Below the pieces are notes generated by a model that made no database searches, was not told the origin of the DNA, and saw only the letters and a list, made by a program, of their open reading frames with translations. 64,000 bases of DNA from Brucella sp. 21LCYQ03 (lineage in GTDB: Bacteria; Pseudomonadota; Alphaproteobacteria; Rhizobiales; Rhizobiaceae), in assembly GCF_023554105.1 (NCBI RefSeq), contig NZ_JAMJWE010000004.1:1-64000 (forward strand). Direction: 5' to 3'. This document shows, piece after piece, positions 8,658 through 16,428 of the stretch; positions within the stretch are counted from its first letter, which is position 1, and every line of letters begins with the position of its first letter. The position numbers and the translations under genes are program-made.

Positions 8658-8735
8658 AATCCCCCCAATGCCTGTAGAATTAACTCATGCAGCCCTTTAA
8701 CACGAGCATTTCAGCCATCTCTGATTAAAACTCGA

Positions 8736-10091
8736 TTAAGCTGCGATATCTCGAACGTCAATTTTGCCTGTTACAGCATGAGATATGACCGAAGATCTGT
8801 ATTCTTGCAGCTTTACGATAAGGTTTTTCTGTTTTGAAATTGCCTGATCTATTTTGGCCGTTTCGGCATCCAGATACGATACGATATTTCTCATTTCATC
8901 AGTAGGCGGTATGACTGAATATAATCGTTTCAGAATACCTTGAGTTATACTGTATACTTTAATTCCTTTGACCTCCTCTCGTATCTGGCATCTATGTCCC
9001 TCAGATTCGAAATAATATGCAAAAAATCGAGAAACGCTTTTCTCTTTCAATTTACATATAATAGTATGATAACCAGCAAACACAGATTTCGAATTATTCA
9101 TATAAGTGAAATTACCCGCACCTAGTAAGTCTTCCGAAGTATCTGCGAATACAAAATCACCATGACTAACTAAGCAATCTCTATAATTTATTAAATAATC
9201 ATCCGAAACAAATAGCAATTTATTAATATCGAACTCAAATCCAAATGATAAACGAGAATGAATTTCTCCATAATTGATACATGCAACCCCCTCTTTCCGT
9301 AGGTCATCCTTAGTTATTGTTAACCCTTTTGAATAGTCAAATACATGCCGATTCATGACAATCGACCAATGCGCAGGCACTTCGCCAAGCCATTCAACGC
9401 CACTGTTTTTCATTTGGGCATCGGGATCGAGCCCTTTTGTAACGGCGTGAGTGATGACAGTCTTTCTCTGCTCTTCAAGAAGCTCAATCAGCTTTTCTTG
9501 CTTTGCTATCAGATTGTCGATTTTGGCGGTTTCGTCATTTAGGAAAGAGACGATGGATTTTTGATCAGCCCTAGAGGGCTTACTTGCAGGAAAATCATCT
9601 AAAAACTTAGTTGAAATTCTCTGTTGTCCCGCAGTTCCAGTCATAAAGTTTGCCGCAATATTGCGTAAGTCTTCACGCCTAAGAAAATGATACAGAAACT
9701 CTTTTTCGAAGCCTGATCTAGCTCTGAAGACAATGAATTCTGTCGACCCGTAACCGAACCCAAAATTCATTCCATCCACAAGAGCACAGTTTCCATTTTC
9801 CATGCATGGAGTTATTTTTGCAAAAATAACATCACCGTTATTAAAGCTCGTATACCCAACCGAAACTTCTTCTAGCTTCCTGTAATCAAATCTTTCCACA
9901 ATACCAATTATTTCATCGATGTTTGACATCGGAATAAATTCAATATTTTCATTCAGATTAATTTTGGTCTTAACAACGGACGGATTGCTCTCTGCGTAAT
10001 ATTTCAATCTGGCTACGCCCCAATGAGCAGGAACATCACCGAGCCATTCAACACCGCTGTCTTTATATTCAGGGTAAGGTTTGAACTGCAT
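8736..10091 (-). CDS. hsdS: type I restriction-modification specificity subunit HsdS
   Basis: This subunit reads the bipartite target sequence for both methylation and restriction. The 451-residue protein has the classic two-repeat design. Each half opens with a near-identical block (SGVEWLGDVPAHWG near residue 11, SGVEWLGEVPAHWS near 230), then a variable target-recognition domain, then a conserved coiled-coil spacer (SFLNDETAKIDNLIAKQEKL and SYLDAETAKIDQAISKQKNL). Both halves are complete, so the target should be a standard two-part site. I take ATG at 10091 as start, two bases after the hsdM stop; a TTG at 10097 would overlap hsdM and is less likely. It lies between hsdM and hsdR. Confidence 0.93.
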   Translation of the reverse strand: MQFKPYPEYKDSGVEWLGDVPAHWGVARLKYYAESNPSVVKTKINLNENIEFIPMSNIDEIIGIVERFDYRKLEEVSVGYTSFNNGDVIFAKITPCMENGNCALVDGMNFGFGYGSTEFIVFRARSGFEKEFLYHFLRREDLRNIAANFMTGTAGQQRISTKFLDDFPASKPSRADQKSIVSFLNDETAKIDNLIAKQEKLIELLEEQRKTVITHAVTKGLDPDAQMKNSGVEWLGEVPAHWSIVMNRHVFDYSKGLTITKDDLRKEGVACINYGEIHSRLSFGFEFDINKLLFVSDDYLINYRDCLVSHGDFVFADTSEDLLGAGNFTYMNNSKSVFAGYHTIICKLKEKSVSRFFAYYFESEGHRCQIREEVKGIKVYSITQGILKRLYSVIPPTDEMRNIVSYLDAETAKIDQAISKQKNLIVKLQEYRSSVISHAVTGKIDVRDIAA

Positions 10092-10093
10092 TA

Positions 10094-12112
10094 TCAAATC
10101 TCCCCTAAGAGCTTAGCGACTTCTGCTGACAAAGCCTTAATCTCGGTCATGATCTCGTTTGGGTGGCGAGGTTGCTCGAACACGTAGAAATAGCGATTGA
10201 AATTGATCTCGTAACCAACCACGCCTATCTGACCGTCTTTTACGTCGACGTATTTTTCATCAATGATTGCATCTGGCGCATGGGGAAGAACCTCTTTTGC
10301 CATGTACGCATGAATGTCTTGCTTCAACGGGATGTTTTCGTAATCGGTTAGGTCATTATCTATTTGAACTTCGCCATCAATGACGACGGCAGCTGCATCG
10401 GGATTGCGAACGCCAAAAACAGACAATAGAGCCTTCCTGAGAGGCTTTGGCACTTTGCGCAGCGGTATGTCCGCAAAGAAGGTTTTATCGAACCAAGCAT
10501 AGTCGTGTGAGCCGCCAAATTGCTTTTCAATGTATGCAATCAGCTCTTCCTGATCGTATTTATCGAGCTTCTGAAATTCCTTTGTTTCCTTGAAGGCTTC
10601 CAGTTTCTCTGCATTAAAATGAATGTCGATACGAAGAGGACGCAGAACTTTCACACGGCGATAGCCAAAATCCGTGTAATCGAAAATCTTGCTTACCGAG
10701 CTTGGTTCGAAATCTGCATATATCTGGCTAATCGTTTCAATGGCATTTTCGTCAATGAGCTTGCGCTTGTTACCCTCATTTTTGCGCATAGACGCACCCA
10801 TGCCGGTAGCATCGATCAACTGGATCTTACCCTTACGGGCCTCATCTTTACGGTTGGATAGAATCCAAATGTAGGTGCCAATCCCCGTGCGGAAGAAAAT
10901 TTCGGTTGGCAGAGCGATGATTGCTTCAAGCAGATCATTTTCCAAAATGAAGCGTCGAATTTCAGATTCACCAGAACCAGCACCGCCATTGAAGAGAGGC
11001 GAACCAGAAAGAACGATAGCACCACGACCGCCGCCATTTTCTGGCAATTCGAGCTTTGAAACCAAATTCTGCAAGAACAACATTGAACCATCGCTGGCTT
11101 TAGGCAAACCGGCACCAAATCGCCCTGTGAAGCCTTTTTCTTTATGCTCCTGCTGAACCGCTGCCGCATCCTTGGCCCAAGCCATACCAAAAGGCGGATT
11201 TGAACATTGGTAATGAAAACGCTGCCCAGCAAACTGATCATTGCTTAAAGTGCTGCCAAGTTTGATATCGACAGACAAATCACGGCTTGGATCAGATTCA
11301 AGACGCTTAAGCAGCATACTGCCCAGTGCAACTGCATGTGTCTCTGGCTGTAGTTCTTGGCCGTGCGGGATCAATACCGGAGCGATTGTAAATCTGTCTT
11401 TCAATGAATCGACGTAATTCATCATATCGGTCAAGAATCCACCTGTACCGCATGTCTGGTCGTATATGGAACGAATGATACCGTCTTCCTGCTCAAACAA
11501 TTCATCATCAGGATGCAGGAGTAGCGTGGCCGCCAAGTGAACAATATCACGAGGTGTCATAAAGTCCTCAGATCCAGTACCCACTTCTGAACCGAAACGA
11601 GCAATCAGATGCTCGTAGACATTGGACATAGTCCGATCTGGGACAGCATTAGGATGCAAATCAATAGCAGCGAAATTATTGCAGATACGGAGCAACAGAT
11701 TAGCCTTGGCCAGCTTATTGATAATCGTGCCGAAATCGAATTGCTCAAAAATAACCCGCACATTTTCCGAGAAATTGGCGATGTAATCTTCCAAATTGGC
11801 CTTAGTTTTAGTTCCGCCGAGATTGGAAAGGCTGTATTTTGACGTATTGTAGAAGGGATTGTCGCTGGCATTTTTAAGCAGAACATCAAGCGCTAAGCCC
11901 TGATCCTTATACTGGCCATATGTTTCAAGAACAGCTTCTTTTGTCGGTTCAAGGACGCATTCAAGACGGCGTAAAACTGTAAACGGCAGGATTATTTTAC
12001 CAAAATCGGTATGAGGGAAATCTCCCCATAAATCATCGGCATTTTTCCAGATAAAGCCTGCTAAGATGCTGTCCGAATTGTTTGGTGCCAATGCCATATC
12101 GATTTCCCGCAT
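10094..12112 (-). CDS. hsdM: type I restriction-modification methyltransferase HsdM
   Basis: This is the adenine-N6 DNA methyltransferase subunit, which protects host sites and forms the core of the HsdM2S complex. The 672-residue product has an N-terminal helical domain (ILAGFIWKNADDLWG), the SAM-binding motif I in DQTCGTGGFL (about residue 220) and the catalytic motif IV NPPF (about 310, in CSNPPFGMAW). A long C-terminal region contacts HsdS. It is longer than the short EcoKI-type HsdM and matches the extended subfamily. The ATG at 12112 is used; Met6 is a possible alternative. It is the first gene of the operon, tightly followed by hsdS. The catalytic motifs are intact. Confidence 0.94.
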   Translation of the reverse strand: MREIDMALAPNNSDSILAGFIWKNADDLWGDFPHTDFGKIILPFTVLRRLECVLEPTKEAVLETYGQYKDQGLALDVLLKNASDNPFYNTSKYSLSNLGGTKTKANLEDYIANFSENVRVIFEQFDFGTIINKLAKANLLLRICNNFAAIDLHPNAVPDRTMSNVYEHLIARFGSEVGTGSEDFMTPRDIVHLAATLLLHPDDELFEQEDGIIRSIYDQTCGTGGFLTDMMNYVDSLKDRFTIAPVLIPHGQELQPETHAVALGSMLLKRLESDPSRDLSVDIKLGSTLSNDQFAGQRFHYQCSNPPFGMAWAKDAAAVQQEHKEKGFTGRFGAGLPKASDGSMLFLQNLVSKLELPENGGGRGAIVLSGSPLFNGGAGSGESEIRRFILENDLLEAIIALPTEIFFRTGIGTYIWILSNRKDEARKGKIQLIDATGMGASMRKNEGNKRKLIDENAIETISQIYADFEPSSVSKIFDYTDFGYRRVKVLRPLRIDIHFNAEKLEAFKETKEFQKLDKYDQEELIAYIEKQFGGSHDYAWFDKTFFADIPLRKVPKPLRKALLSVFGVRNPDAAAVVIDGEVQIDNDLTDYENIPLKQDIHAYMAKEVLPHAPDAIIDEKYVDVKDGQIGVVGYEINFNRYFYVFEQPRHPNEIMTEIKALSAEVAKLLGEI

Positions 12113-12262
12113 GAGTGTAACTGCCGGTTTAGTACGCCATTAAAGAGAACAGATCAACCAATCGCAAAAGGCCAAAAATCGATAAAAAAGAATAAAAATA
12201 TCAATATCTTAAAATACTCAGAATCCAATTCTGCCATCGAAGCAGCTTTTGATGCTTTGTCC

Positions 12263-12300
12263 AAAAAAAAGCCCCTGACACAAGAGTTTTGTGAAAGGGG
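12263..12300 (-). terminator. terminator after the lipoprotein gene (repeat copy 1)
   Basis: Read on the minus strand, CCCCT..CACAA pairs with TTGTG..AGGGG (two mismatched positions inside) and is followed by C and eight Ts. A very similar hairpin with the same flanking TTTGTCC lies at 13028-13064, so the two gene ends share a duplicated terminator module. Confidence 0.75.
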
Positions 12301-12364
12301 AAAATTGGCATCGAAGGGATATACAAAATTGGACATGTACATCAGAGTTGAATGGCAATTTTTC

Positions 12365-12805
12365 TCAATAGCCCCGACAGTTAGTGTAAAATCCTGTAGA
12401 AACACACCTTACCTGATTGCCTCCGGGGTAATTTAATGGGCTTGGGCCTCTATATACATTGTTAGAGCGTACGTTATTCAATGTGTTTTGTGTATGCGCC
12501 GCCATTGCATTATTCTGCGCATCGATTTGCGCACTCAGTTGGGCAGAATAAGCTGCATTTTGCTGAGCAGCTATCATTTGATTTGTTTGATAAATATACA
12601 AATCCTGTGAACTAAGTGCTCGTCTAGGTTCAGATGATCTGCCCTTGCCATCCATGCACATAACCAAGTCACGTTTGTACTGACGCATACTCTTACAGTA
12701 CTGATCGCCAGCCATATAATATCGCCCATTAAAATAAGTGGGCTGAGCATACGTTTGACAACCGGCAAGGAACATCATACCGATAGATAACCATAAATAT
12801 TTCAC
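12365..12805 (-). CDS. putative lipoprotein (146 aa)
   Basis: The protein starts with a short lipoprotein signal (MKYLWLSIGMMFLAGC), so Cys16 is the likely lipidated residue after the lipobox LAGC. The mature part contains a Tyr-rich segment (PTYFNGRYYMAGD), several Cys residues and a central Gln/Ala/Asn-rich stretch with predicted helical character (about 76-105). I recognise no family. It sits between hsdM and the HUH-type gene in the island. The ATG follows a CGGGGG stretch at poor distance. Confidence in coding is good because of the lipobox and the terminator placed just after the stop. Confidence 0.7.
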   Translation of the reverse strand: MKYLWLSIGMMFLAGCQTYAQPTYFNGRYYMAGDQYCKSMRQYKRDLVMCMDGKGRSSEPRRALSSQDLYIYQTNQMIAAQQNAAYSAQLSAQIDAQNNAMAAHTQNTLNNVRSNNVYRGPSPLNYPGGNQVRCVSTGFYTNCRGY

Positions 12806-13027
12806 GAAAACCCCCGTTTAATATGAAGGCTTTCCGCTATACTAATTTTTTGTAGCGGTCATTTGAATTGTGTGATTTATCAACTTGATATTTTATCTTG
12901 ATATATTCGTAGTTAATTATTCATCGCTGAATTATCTATTTTAGATATCAGCTGCCGCTTTGGTATGCCAATCACCTTGGATTCATTAGGTGGTAATCCG
13001 ACTTAGCCGCCATTTTATGATTTGTCC

Positions 13028-13064
13028 AAAAAAAGCCCCTATCACAATACTATTGCGAAGGGGC
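13028..13064 (-). terminator. terminator after the HUH-type gene (repeat copy 2)
   Basis: On the minus strand, CCCCTTCGCAATA pairs with TATTGTGATAGGGG, followed by C and seven Ts. It is 36 bases after the stop of the gene at 13100-13900 and resembles the hairpin at 12263-12300, including the TTTGTCC flank. Confidence 0.75.
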
Positions 13065-13099
13065 GAATTGCCATCAGGTGATGATGATTGTTCTGATAG

Positions 13100-13900
13100 T
13101 TATCTGACACTTGAATTATGAGCGATTTCGTCACTGAAGACCCCACGTAAAAACGAAGCTTTATGTTTTTTCTTCTCTTCATCTGATTTGGCTGATCGGT
13201 ATCCCTGATCTGCCTTTTCATATTCGTTCATAACTAAATCATGATGCTCTGGCGAAAATAAGCAGCTCTCCCGATCCAAAATCCGCTCTGCAATATCTGT
13301 CGTTAATTGCCTATATTTCTCTTTTGCAGCTTCTGTTGATTGCCTTTTATAATCATCGTGTGGATAGCAATAATGTTCAAACAAATGCGGCATTTCGAAT
13401 TTGCTTTGTTTCTCAAATTTCCTTGAATAATCAATATAACTTAACAATGATTTATCTTTGGTTTCGTATTCATCTATTTTGACGTCATCAATTAATTGAT
13501 TAATTATTTCATTGTTTAATATAGATTGTTTTATATGTTCAATTGCATTGCTTATTTCGAAATTAAATGCCACATTTTCATTTAATATTACTAATGCATG
13601 TATGTGAGGAACTGAAAGAGGTTTATGATCGACATTTCTTCCTCGTGTGCCAGCAAAATCATAAGAAGCAAATAATCCATTTCTATTTGAAATATCTCCC
13701 TTCGTATAATCTTTGAAGGCAAAGTTGACTGAATTATAAATATTCCATATTAAATTATCAGATACATTATTGTATCCGTCACTCAGATGAATTGTTATCC
13801 ATAAAGCTCTTTTGTCAATTTCAGTTGGATTTATCATGTGAGCGCATATACGTGATAGAATATTGATTGAGTAAGTTAAGTTTTTATAATTTCCATTCAT
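13100..13900 (-). CDS. putative HUH endonuclease, Rep-like protein
   Basis: The 266-residue protein shows, in the expected order, the three motifs of HUH single-strand endonucleases (rolling-circle Rep and relaxase-like enzymes). Motif I is ALWITIHL (32-39), motif II is the metal-binding HIH at 99-101 in SVPHIHALVIL, and the Tyr motif is SYIDYSRKFEK with Tyr155, Tyr158 and Lys161. Such enzymes nick one strand and remain linked to it through Tyr. The C-terminal third is charged and contains a Lys/Glu-rich helix. GGAAAGGAA precedes the ATG. In an island with an integrase, it could start replication of the excised circle or its mobilisation. Family assignment rests on these motifs only. Alternatives are a transposase-like HUH protein or chance similarity. 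Confidence 0.55.
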   Translation of the reverse strand: MNGNYKNLTYSINILSRICAHMINPTEIDKRALWITIHLSDGYNNVSDNLIWNIYNSVNFAFKDYTKGDISNRNGLFASYDFAGTRGRNVDHKPLSVPHIHALVILNENVAFNFEISNAIEHIKQSILNNEIINQLIDDVKIDEYETKDKSLLSYIDYSRKFEKQSKFEMPHLFEHYCYPHDDYKRQSTEAAKEKYRQLTTDIAERILDRESCLFSPEHHDLVMNEYEKADQGYRSAKSDEEKKKHKASFLRGVFSDEIAHNSSVR

Positions 13901-14097
13901 TTCCTTTCCTTGTTTAATTAATAATATATATTTTCTATAGGCGTGTTAAATCATAGGCCTCCGAAAAGACCTTTAAATTTTGTGCAATTATGTGAAACCC
14001 ATTATTTCGTTGATAATGAAATCGTATCGTCTATGAGCAATTACCCTTTGTTTCAGATACGATTAATAAGAATTTTCTATTTGGCTTTTCAAAATTA

Positions 14098-14376
14098 CTA
14101 TATCGGTGCGGAAGCCGATTTGACTTCGGATATTTTATGCTCCGCCAGAAACTGGCGAAGGTGTTTTTCTGCGTAACTCAGTGCATCTATCTCTTTAATC
14201 AAAGGATCGAGTGATATTTCATCAAGGAATTGATACAAACCCAACTCGTATTCTACATGCGCAAGACAGGCAATTGCACCACTGATGCTAAAATCTCTGC
14301 CCTTATGTTTTTGGTAAGCAAGCCAACCTTTGTGTTTCTGGCAGAAATTAGTACTGAAATCATATTGGTTGGTCAC
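14098..14376 (-). CDS. hypothetical protein (92 aa)
   Basis: This is a small soluble-looking protein of unknown function starting at GTG. The N-terminus contains a repeated WLAYQKHKGR-like Lys/His segment. The C-terminal half is acidic and helical (DPLIKEIDALSYAEKHLRQFL). No signal peptide or membrane segment is present. It lies between the HUH-type gene and a 48-residue ORF, all on the minus strand. This is the usual place in integrated elements for small regulators or accessory proteins, but no helix-turn-helix is evident. The ribosome binding site is weak, so coding status is moderately supported. Confidence 0.5.
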   Translation of the reverse strand: MTNQYDFSTNFCQKHKGWLAYQKHKGRDFSISGAIACLAHVEYELGLYQFLDEISLDPLIKEIDALSYAEKHLRQFLAEHKISEVKSASAPI

Positions 14377-14494
14377 GATTTCGGCTGCTCTTAACTTTTC
14401 AAATATGTCTATAAGTATATTCTGCTCTCCTAATATTATTACGATTAAGTGTATTTAGCATTTGTATGCAAATTTTATAATTTATAAATTGAGC

Positions 14495-14641
14495 CTACCA
14501 AGGCTTAGCTTTCCTTGAGGGTTGATTTTTTATTTTATTGTAAATGTCTACAATATAATTATACTCTTCTATGCATCCTAATTCAAATGCAATATCGCCG
14601 ATAGCGGATAAATCTGATAGGTATTGTTCATCTGTAATCAT
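14495..14641 (-). CDS. small ORF (48 aa) with strong ribosome binding site
   Basis: The frame starts at ATG 14641 and ends at TAG 14495. It is preceded by AAGGAGATATA, an almost ideal Shine-Dalgarno with proper spacing. The product is acidic at the N-terminus and basic at the C-terminus (SRKAKPW), with no Cys-rich or membrane motif. It lies directly downstream of the integrase on the same strand, where excisionases are often encoded. The size is compatible with that role, but no helix-turn-helix or MerR-like motif is clear, so the function stays unknown. Confidence 0.55.
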   Translation of the reverse strand: MITDEQYLSDLSAIGDIAFELGCIEEYNYIVDIYNKIKNQPSRKAKPW

Positions 14642-14711
14642 TATATCTCCTTTTTATTTTATCTACATGGCTAACCTTCCTTTCTGAAGAAATGCCATTC
14701 TTGTATTTGGG

Positions 14712-14733
14712 TATCGCAGCCAGCGCTGCGATA
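14712..14733. terminator. perfect hairpin after the integrase
   Basis: TATCGCAGC (14712-14720) and GCTGCGATA (14725-14733) are perfect 9-bp arms around a CAGC loop, starting four bases from the integrase stop codon. No long T-run follows on the minus strand, so it may be a weak terminator or an mRNA-stabilising hairpin. Confidence 0.45.
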
Positions 14734-14736
14734 TGG

Positions 14737-16062
14737 TTATTGAAAATCCTCAGCTAATTCGAGCATAACTTCATAGTATTGATCTAATTCATAGCCGTTG
14801 CCGTATTTGTCGCCAATTTTGTTGCCTTTATGCCCCATCAAAAAATCCTGCATTCCTTCAGGCACTTTATGACGACGAAGCCTATCCTTGAAGCAATGAC
14901 GGAGGCTGTAGACCGACTGGCCATCTAAATCGAACAAGCCATGACTATTGAGGAACTTGTTCAGCGCTGCTGATGCATTTGTAGGCCCAAGTGGCCCTCT
15001 GTAGTGAGGAAAGCCGTCAGGGCAGTTCCTGAAGGCTTTTAGAGCCAAACCAGCCAAAGGGATATGCCGTTCTCTGAAGGTCGTTTTCAGTTTACGATGG
15101 TCGTTTGCTCGTACAACAATATGTGGGATTTCGTCATTGAGCTTAATATCTGTCTTTGGATCAAGGCCGCATAGTTCCTTAAAACCACACCCAGTATCGA
15201 TCATCGCCCAAAGCAAATTGTGCAGTGGATCGCTAAGGCCATCAAAAACAGAATTGTTCAGCCACTTCGCTTTGATATGGTCGACAGTGAGAGGAACTCG
15301 CTTGCCGGAATCGCCTTCGAGCCTCATTCCTCTGAATGGATTGATGTCTGGATTGATCCCGTTTTCGTCATAGTAGGTATTCAACAATTTACGCAAATTG
15401 ATGAAGTGCTTATTTGCCGTATTCGGCACGATTTCATCGTCGAGTACCAATGATTTCAAATGGTTTCTGAAGTCTCGTGCGTGCTGGTAATTGAGTTCTG
15501 ATACTGAAATATCATCGACGCCGAGAAATTCTGTAAATTTTTGCACTGTATTTTTGATAGGGTTGAGCTTCTTATTTTTCTCAACGTAATTCAGTTCTTT
15601 AAAACGATATGCATTTACGGAAAAATGCAAATCTATCAATTCACAAAGGCTTTTATCGTCCTTCTTGATGTTGACGAAGCTCTTGAACAATTTGAGATTG
15701 ACCTTCCCCTTTTTCTTATGTTGAAGCACCTCTTGAGCCAATTGGCAAAACTGATGCTGATCCTCAAGAATTTCGGTCAGGCACTTTAGTTCACGTCCTT
15801 GGCTTGCCGCATAAGCGGAAGATTCTTTAAAGCCGATCTGAGCCGTATAGGTTCCAGCCTTTAAAGAAGCGATGACAGCTTCTGCCCCAAGTCGGGCCGG
15901 AGCCAGCTTTTCTAACGCTATCGTTTCATCTTTAGTTTTGAGTGATGTGAAAATCTCTCGCTTCCCGGCAAGCGCACGAAACTCATGCGGAATCGCCCTC
16001 CGGTAATAATATGTTCCTTTCCTCATATACAGGCCGTTTAAATGACATTGCGCTCTCTTCAA
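14737..16062 (-). CDS. int: tyrosine site-specific recombinase (island integrase)
   Basis: This is the phage-type integrase expected to insert and excise the tRNA-Arg element. The N-terminal part has the YMRKGTYYYRRAIP segment typical of alphaproteobacterial integrases. A core-binding helical domain (about 140-240) and the catalytic domain follow. Catalytic residues are visible in SLRHCFKDR (Arg388), LMGHK (His411) and the Tyr of DKYGNGY (Tyr420). The usual box I Arg in TG-x-R is Gly (TGCGFKEL, Gly293), which is odd. I choose TTG at 16062, giving 441 residues, because AAGGAG lies seven bases upstream. The ATG at 16098 would fall inside the T-run of a terminator. It reads away from the tRNA toward the island interior. 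Confidence 0.88.
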   Translation of the reverse strand: MKRAQCHLNGLYMRKGTYYYRRAIPHEFRALAGKREIFTSLKTKDETIALEKLAPARLGAEAVIASLKAGTYTAQIGFKESSAYAASQGRELKCLTEILEDQHQFCQLAQEVLQHKKKGKVNLKLFKSFVNIKKDDKSLCELIDLHFSVNAYRFKELNYVEKNKKLNPIKNTVQKFTEFLGVDDISVSELNYQHARDFRNHLKSLVLDDEIVPNTANKHFINLRKLLNTYYDENGINPDINPFRGMRLEGDSGKRVPLTVDHIKAKWLNNSVFDGLSDPLHNLLWAMIDTGCGFKELCGLDPKTDIKLNDEIPHIVVRANDHRKLKTTFRERHIPLAGLALKAFRNCPDGFPHYRGPLGPTNASAALNKFLNSHGLFDLDGQSVYSLRHCFKDRLRRHKVPEGMQDFLMGHKGNKIGDKYGNGYELDQYYEVMLELAEDFQ

Positions 16063-16080
16063 ATAATTCTCCTTTTTTAA

Positions 16081-16128
16081 AAATAAAAAAGCCCTCACGC
16101 TTATCGGTGAAAACCTTTGCGTAAGAGC
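16081..16128 (-). terminator. terminator between tRNA-Arg and the integrase
   Basis: On the minus strand, GCTCTTACGC pairs with GCGTGAGGGC (two G-U pairs) and is followed by TTTTTTATTTTT. It lies between the tRNA gene and the integrase start, both read leftward, so it should stop tRNA read-through before int or act as an attenuator. Confidence 0.7.
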
Positions 16129-16341
16129 ATGAAAGCAATAAAATGAATTTAGATTCTATTCGTCTAAAATTATCAATCCATATAAGTAAATCTGGCTTTT
16201 TAATTTAAAAAATTACACTAATTCCGTTTCACTGATCCCAGCTCATACTTTGAACTTAGATCAATAGAAGAATAAAGTCAACGATTTTCTTAGATTGGCC
16301 TTGACTTTACTTATTTAAAAATATAAGGGCTATAATCTGTT
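16129..16341. other. right-end non-coding region of the island
   Basis: This AT-rich region with no ORF lies between the integrase terminator and the right arm repeats. It probably holds the integrase promoter and further accessory binding sites for integration. A specific promoter could not be picked with confidence. Confidence 0.4.
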
Positions 16342-16360
16342 TGTAGCAGATTATGTAGCA
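16342..16360. repeat. right-end tandem heptamers, candidate integrase arm sites
   Basis: TGTAGCA occurs at 16342-16348 and 16354-16360 with a 12-bp period. This mirrors the TGTGGCA pair at the left end (2027, 2039) and lies about 50-70 bases inside the right junction. Confidence 0.55.
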
Positions 16361-16410
16361 ATAGCGGCATCGTGTACGATACCGCTAATGATTTCAAATA
16401 CTTAAGAAGG

Positions 16411-16428
16411 AGAATGGCGCACCCGAAA
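16411..16428. repeat. attR: core repeat inside the tRNA-Arg 3' end
   Basis: AGAATGGCGCACCCGAAA is identical to 1945-1962. It covers the encoded CCA and acceptor end of the tRNA, so integration restored a complete tRNA gene at this junction. Confidence 0.88.

Larger units (their letters stand above)
1945..16428. mobile_element. integrated genomic island in tRNA-Arg(ACG), about 14.5 kb
   Basis: An 18-bp direct repeat (AGAATGGCGCACCCGAAA) occurs at 1945-1962 and 16411-16428. The right copy is the 3' end of the tRNA-Arg gene plus four flanking bases, and the left copy is an isolated fragment of that end. A tyrosine integrase (14737-16062) lies next to the tRNA, and paired TGTRGCA heptamers lie 50-85 bases inside each end. 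The interior is markedly more AT-rich than the flanks. It carries a type I restriction-modification system, a serine recombinase, an HUH-type protein, decayed genes and unknown ORFs. No conjugation (T4SS) genes, capsid genes or terminase are present, so it is neither a self-transmissible ICE nor a complete prophage. It may be a satellite-like or mobilisable island. Confidence 0.88.

Noticed and set aside
8736-10091. Phase-variable hsdS by inversion
   Set aside because: Only one complete hsdS is present and no inverted second copy of its target-recognition domains was found; the two halves are direct, not inverted, repeats.
12154-12405. 83-codon minus-strand ORF between hsdM and the lipoprotein gene
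   Set aside because: It runs through the lipoprotein terminator and overlaps the end of that gene; no ribosome binding site or sensible composition.
1945-16428. Prophage or conjugative element
   Set aside because: No capsid, terminase, portal, tail, lysis, T4SS or coupling-protein genes were seen in the island.
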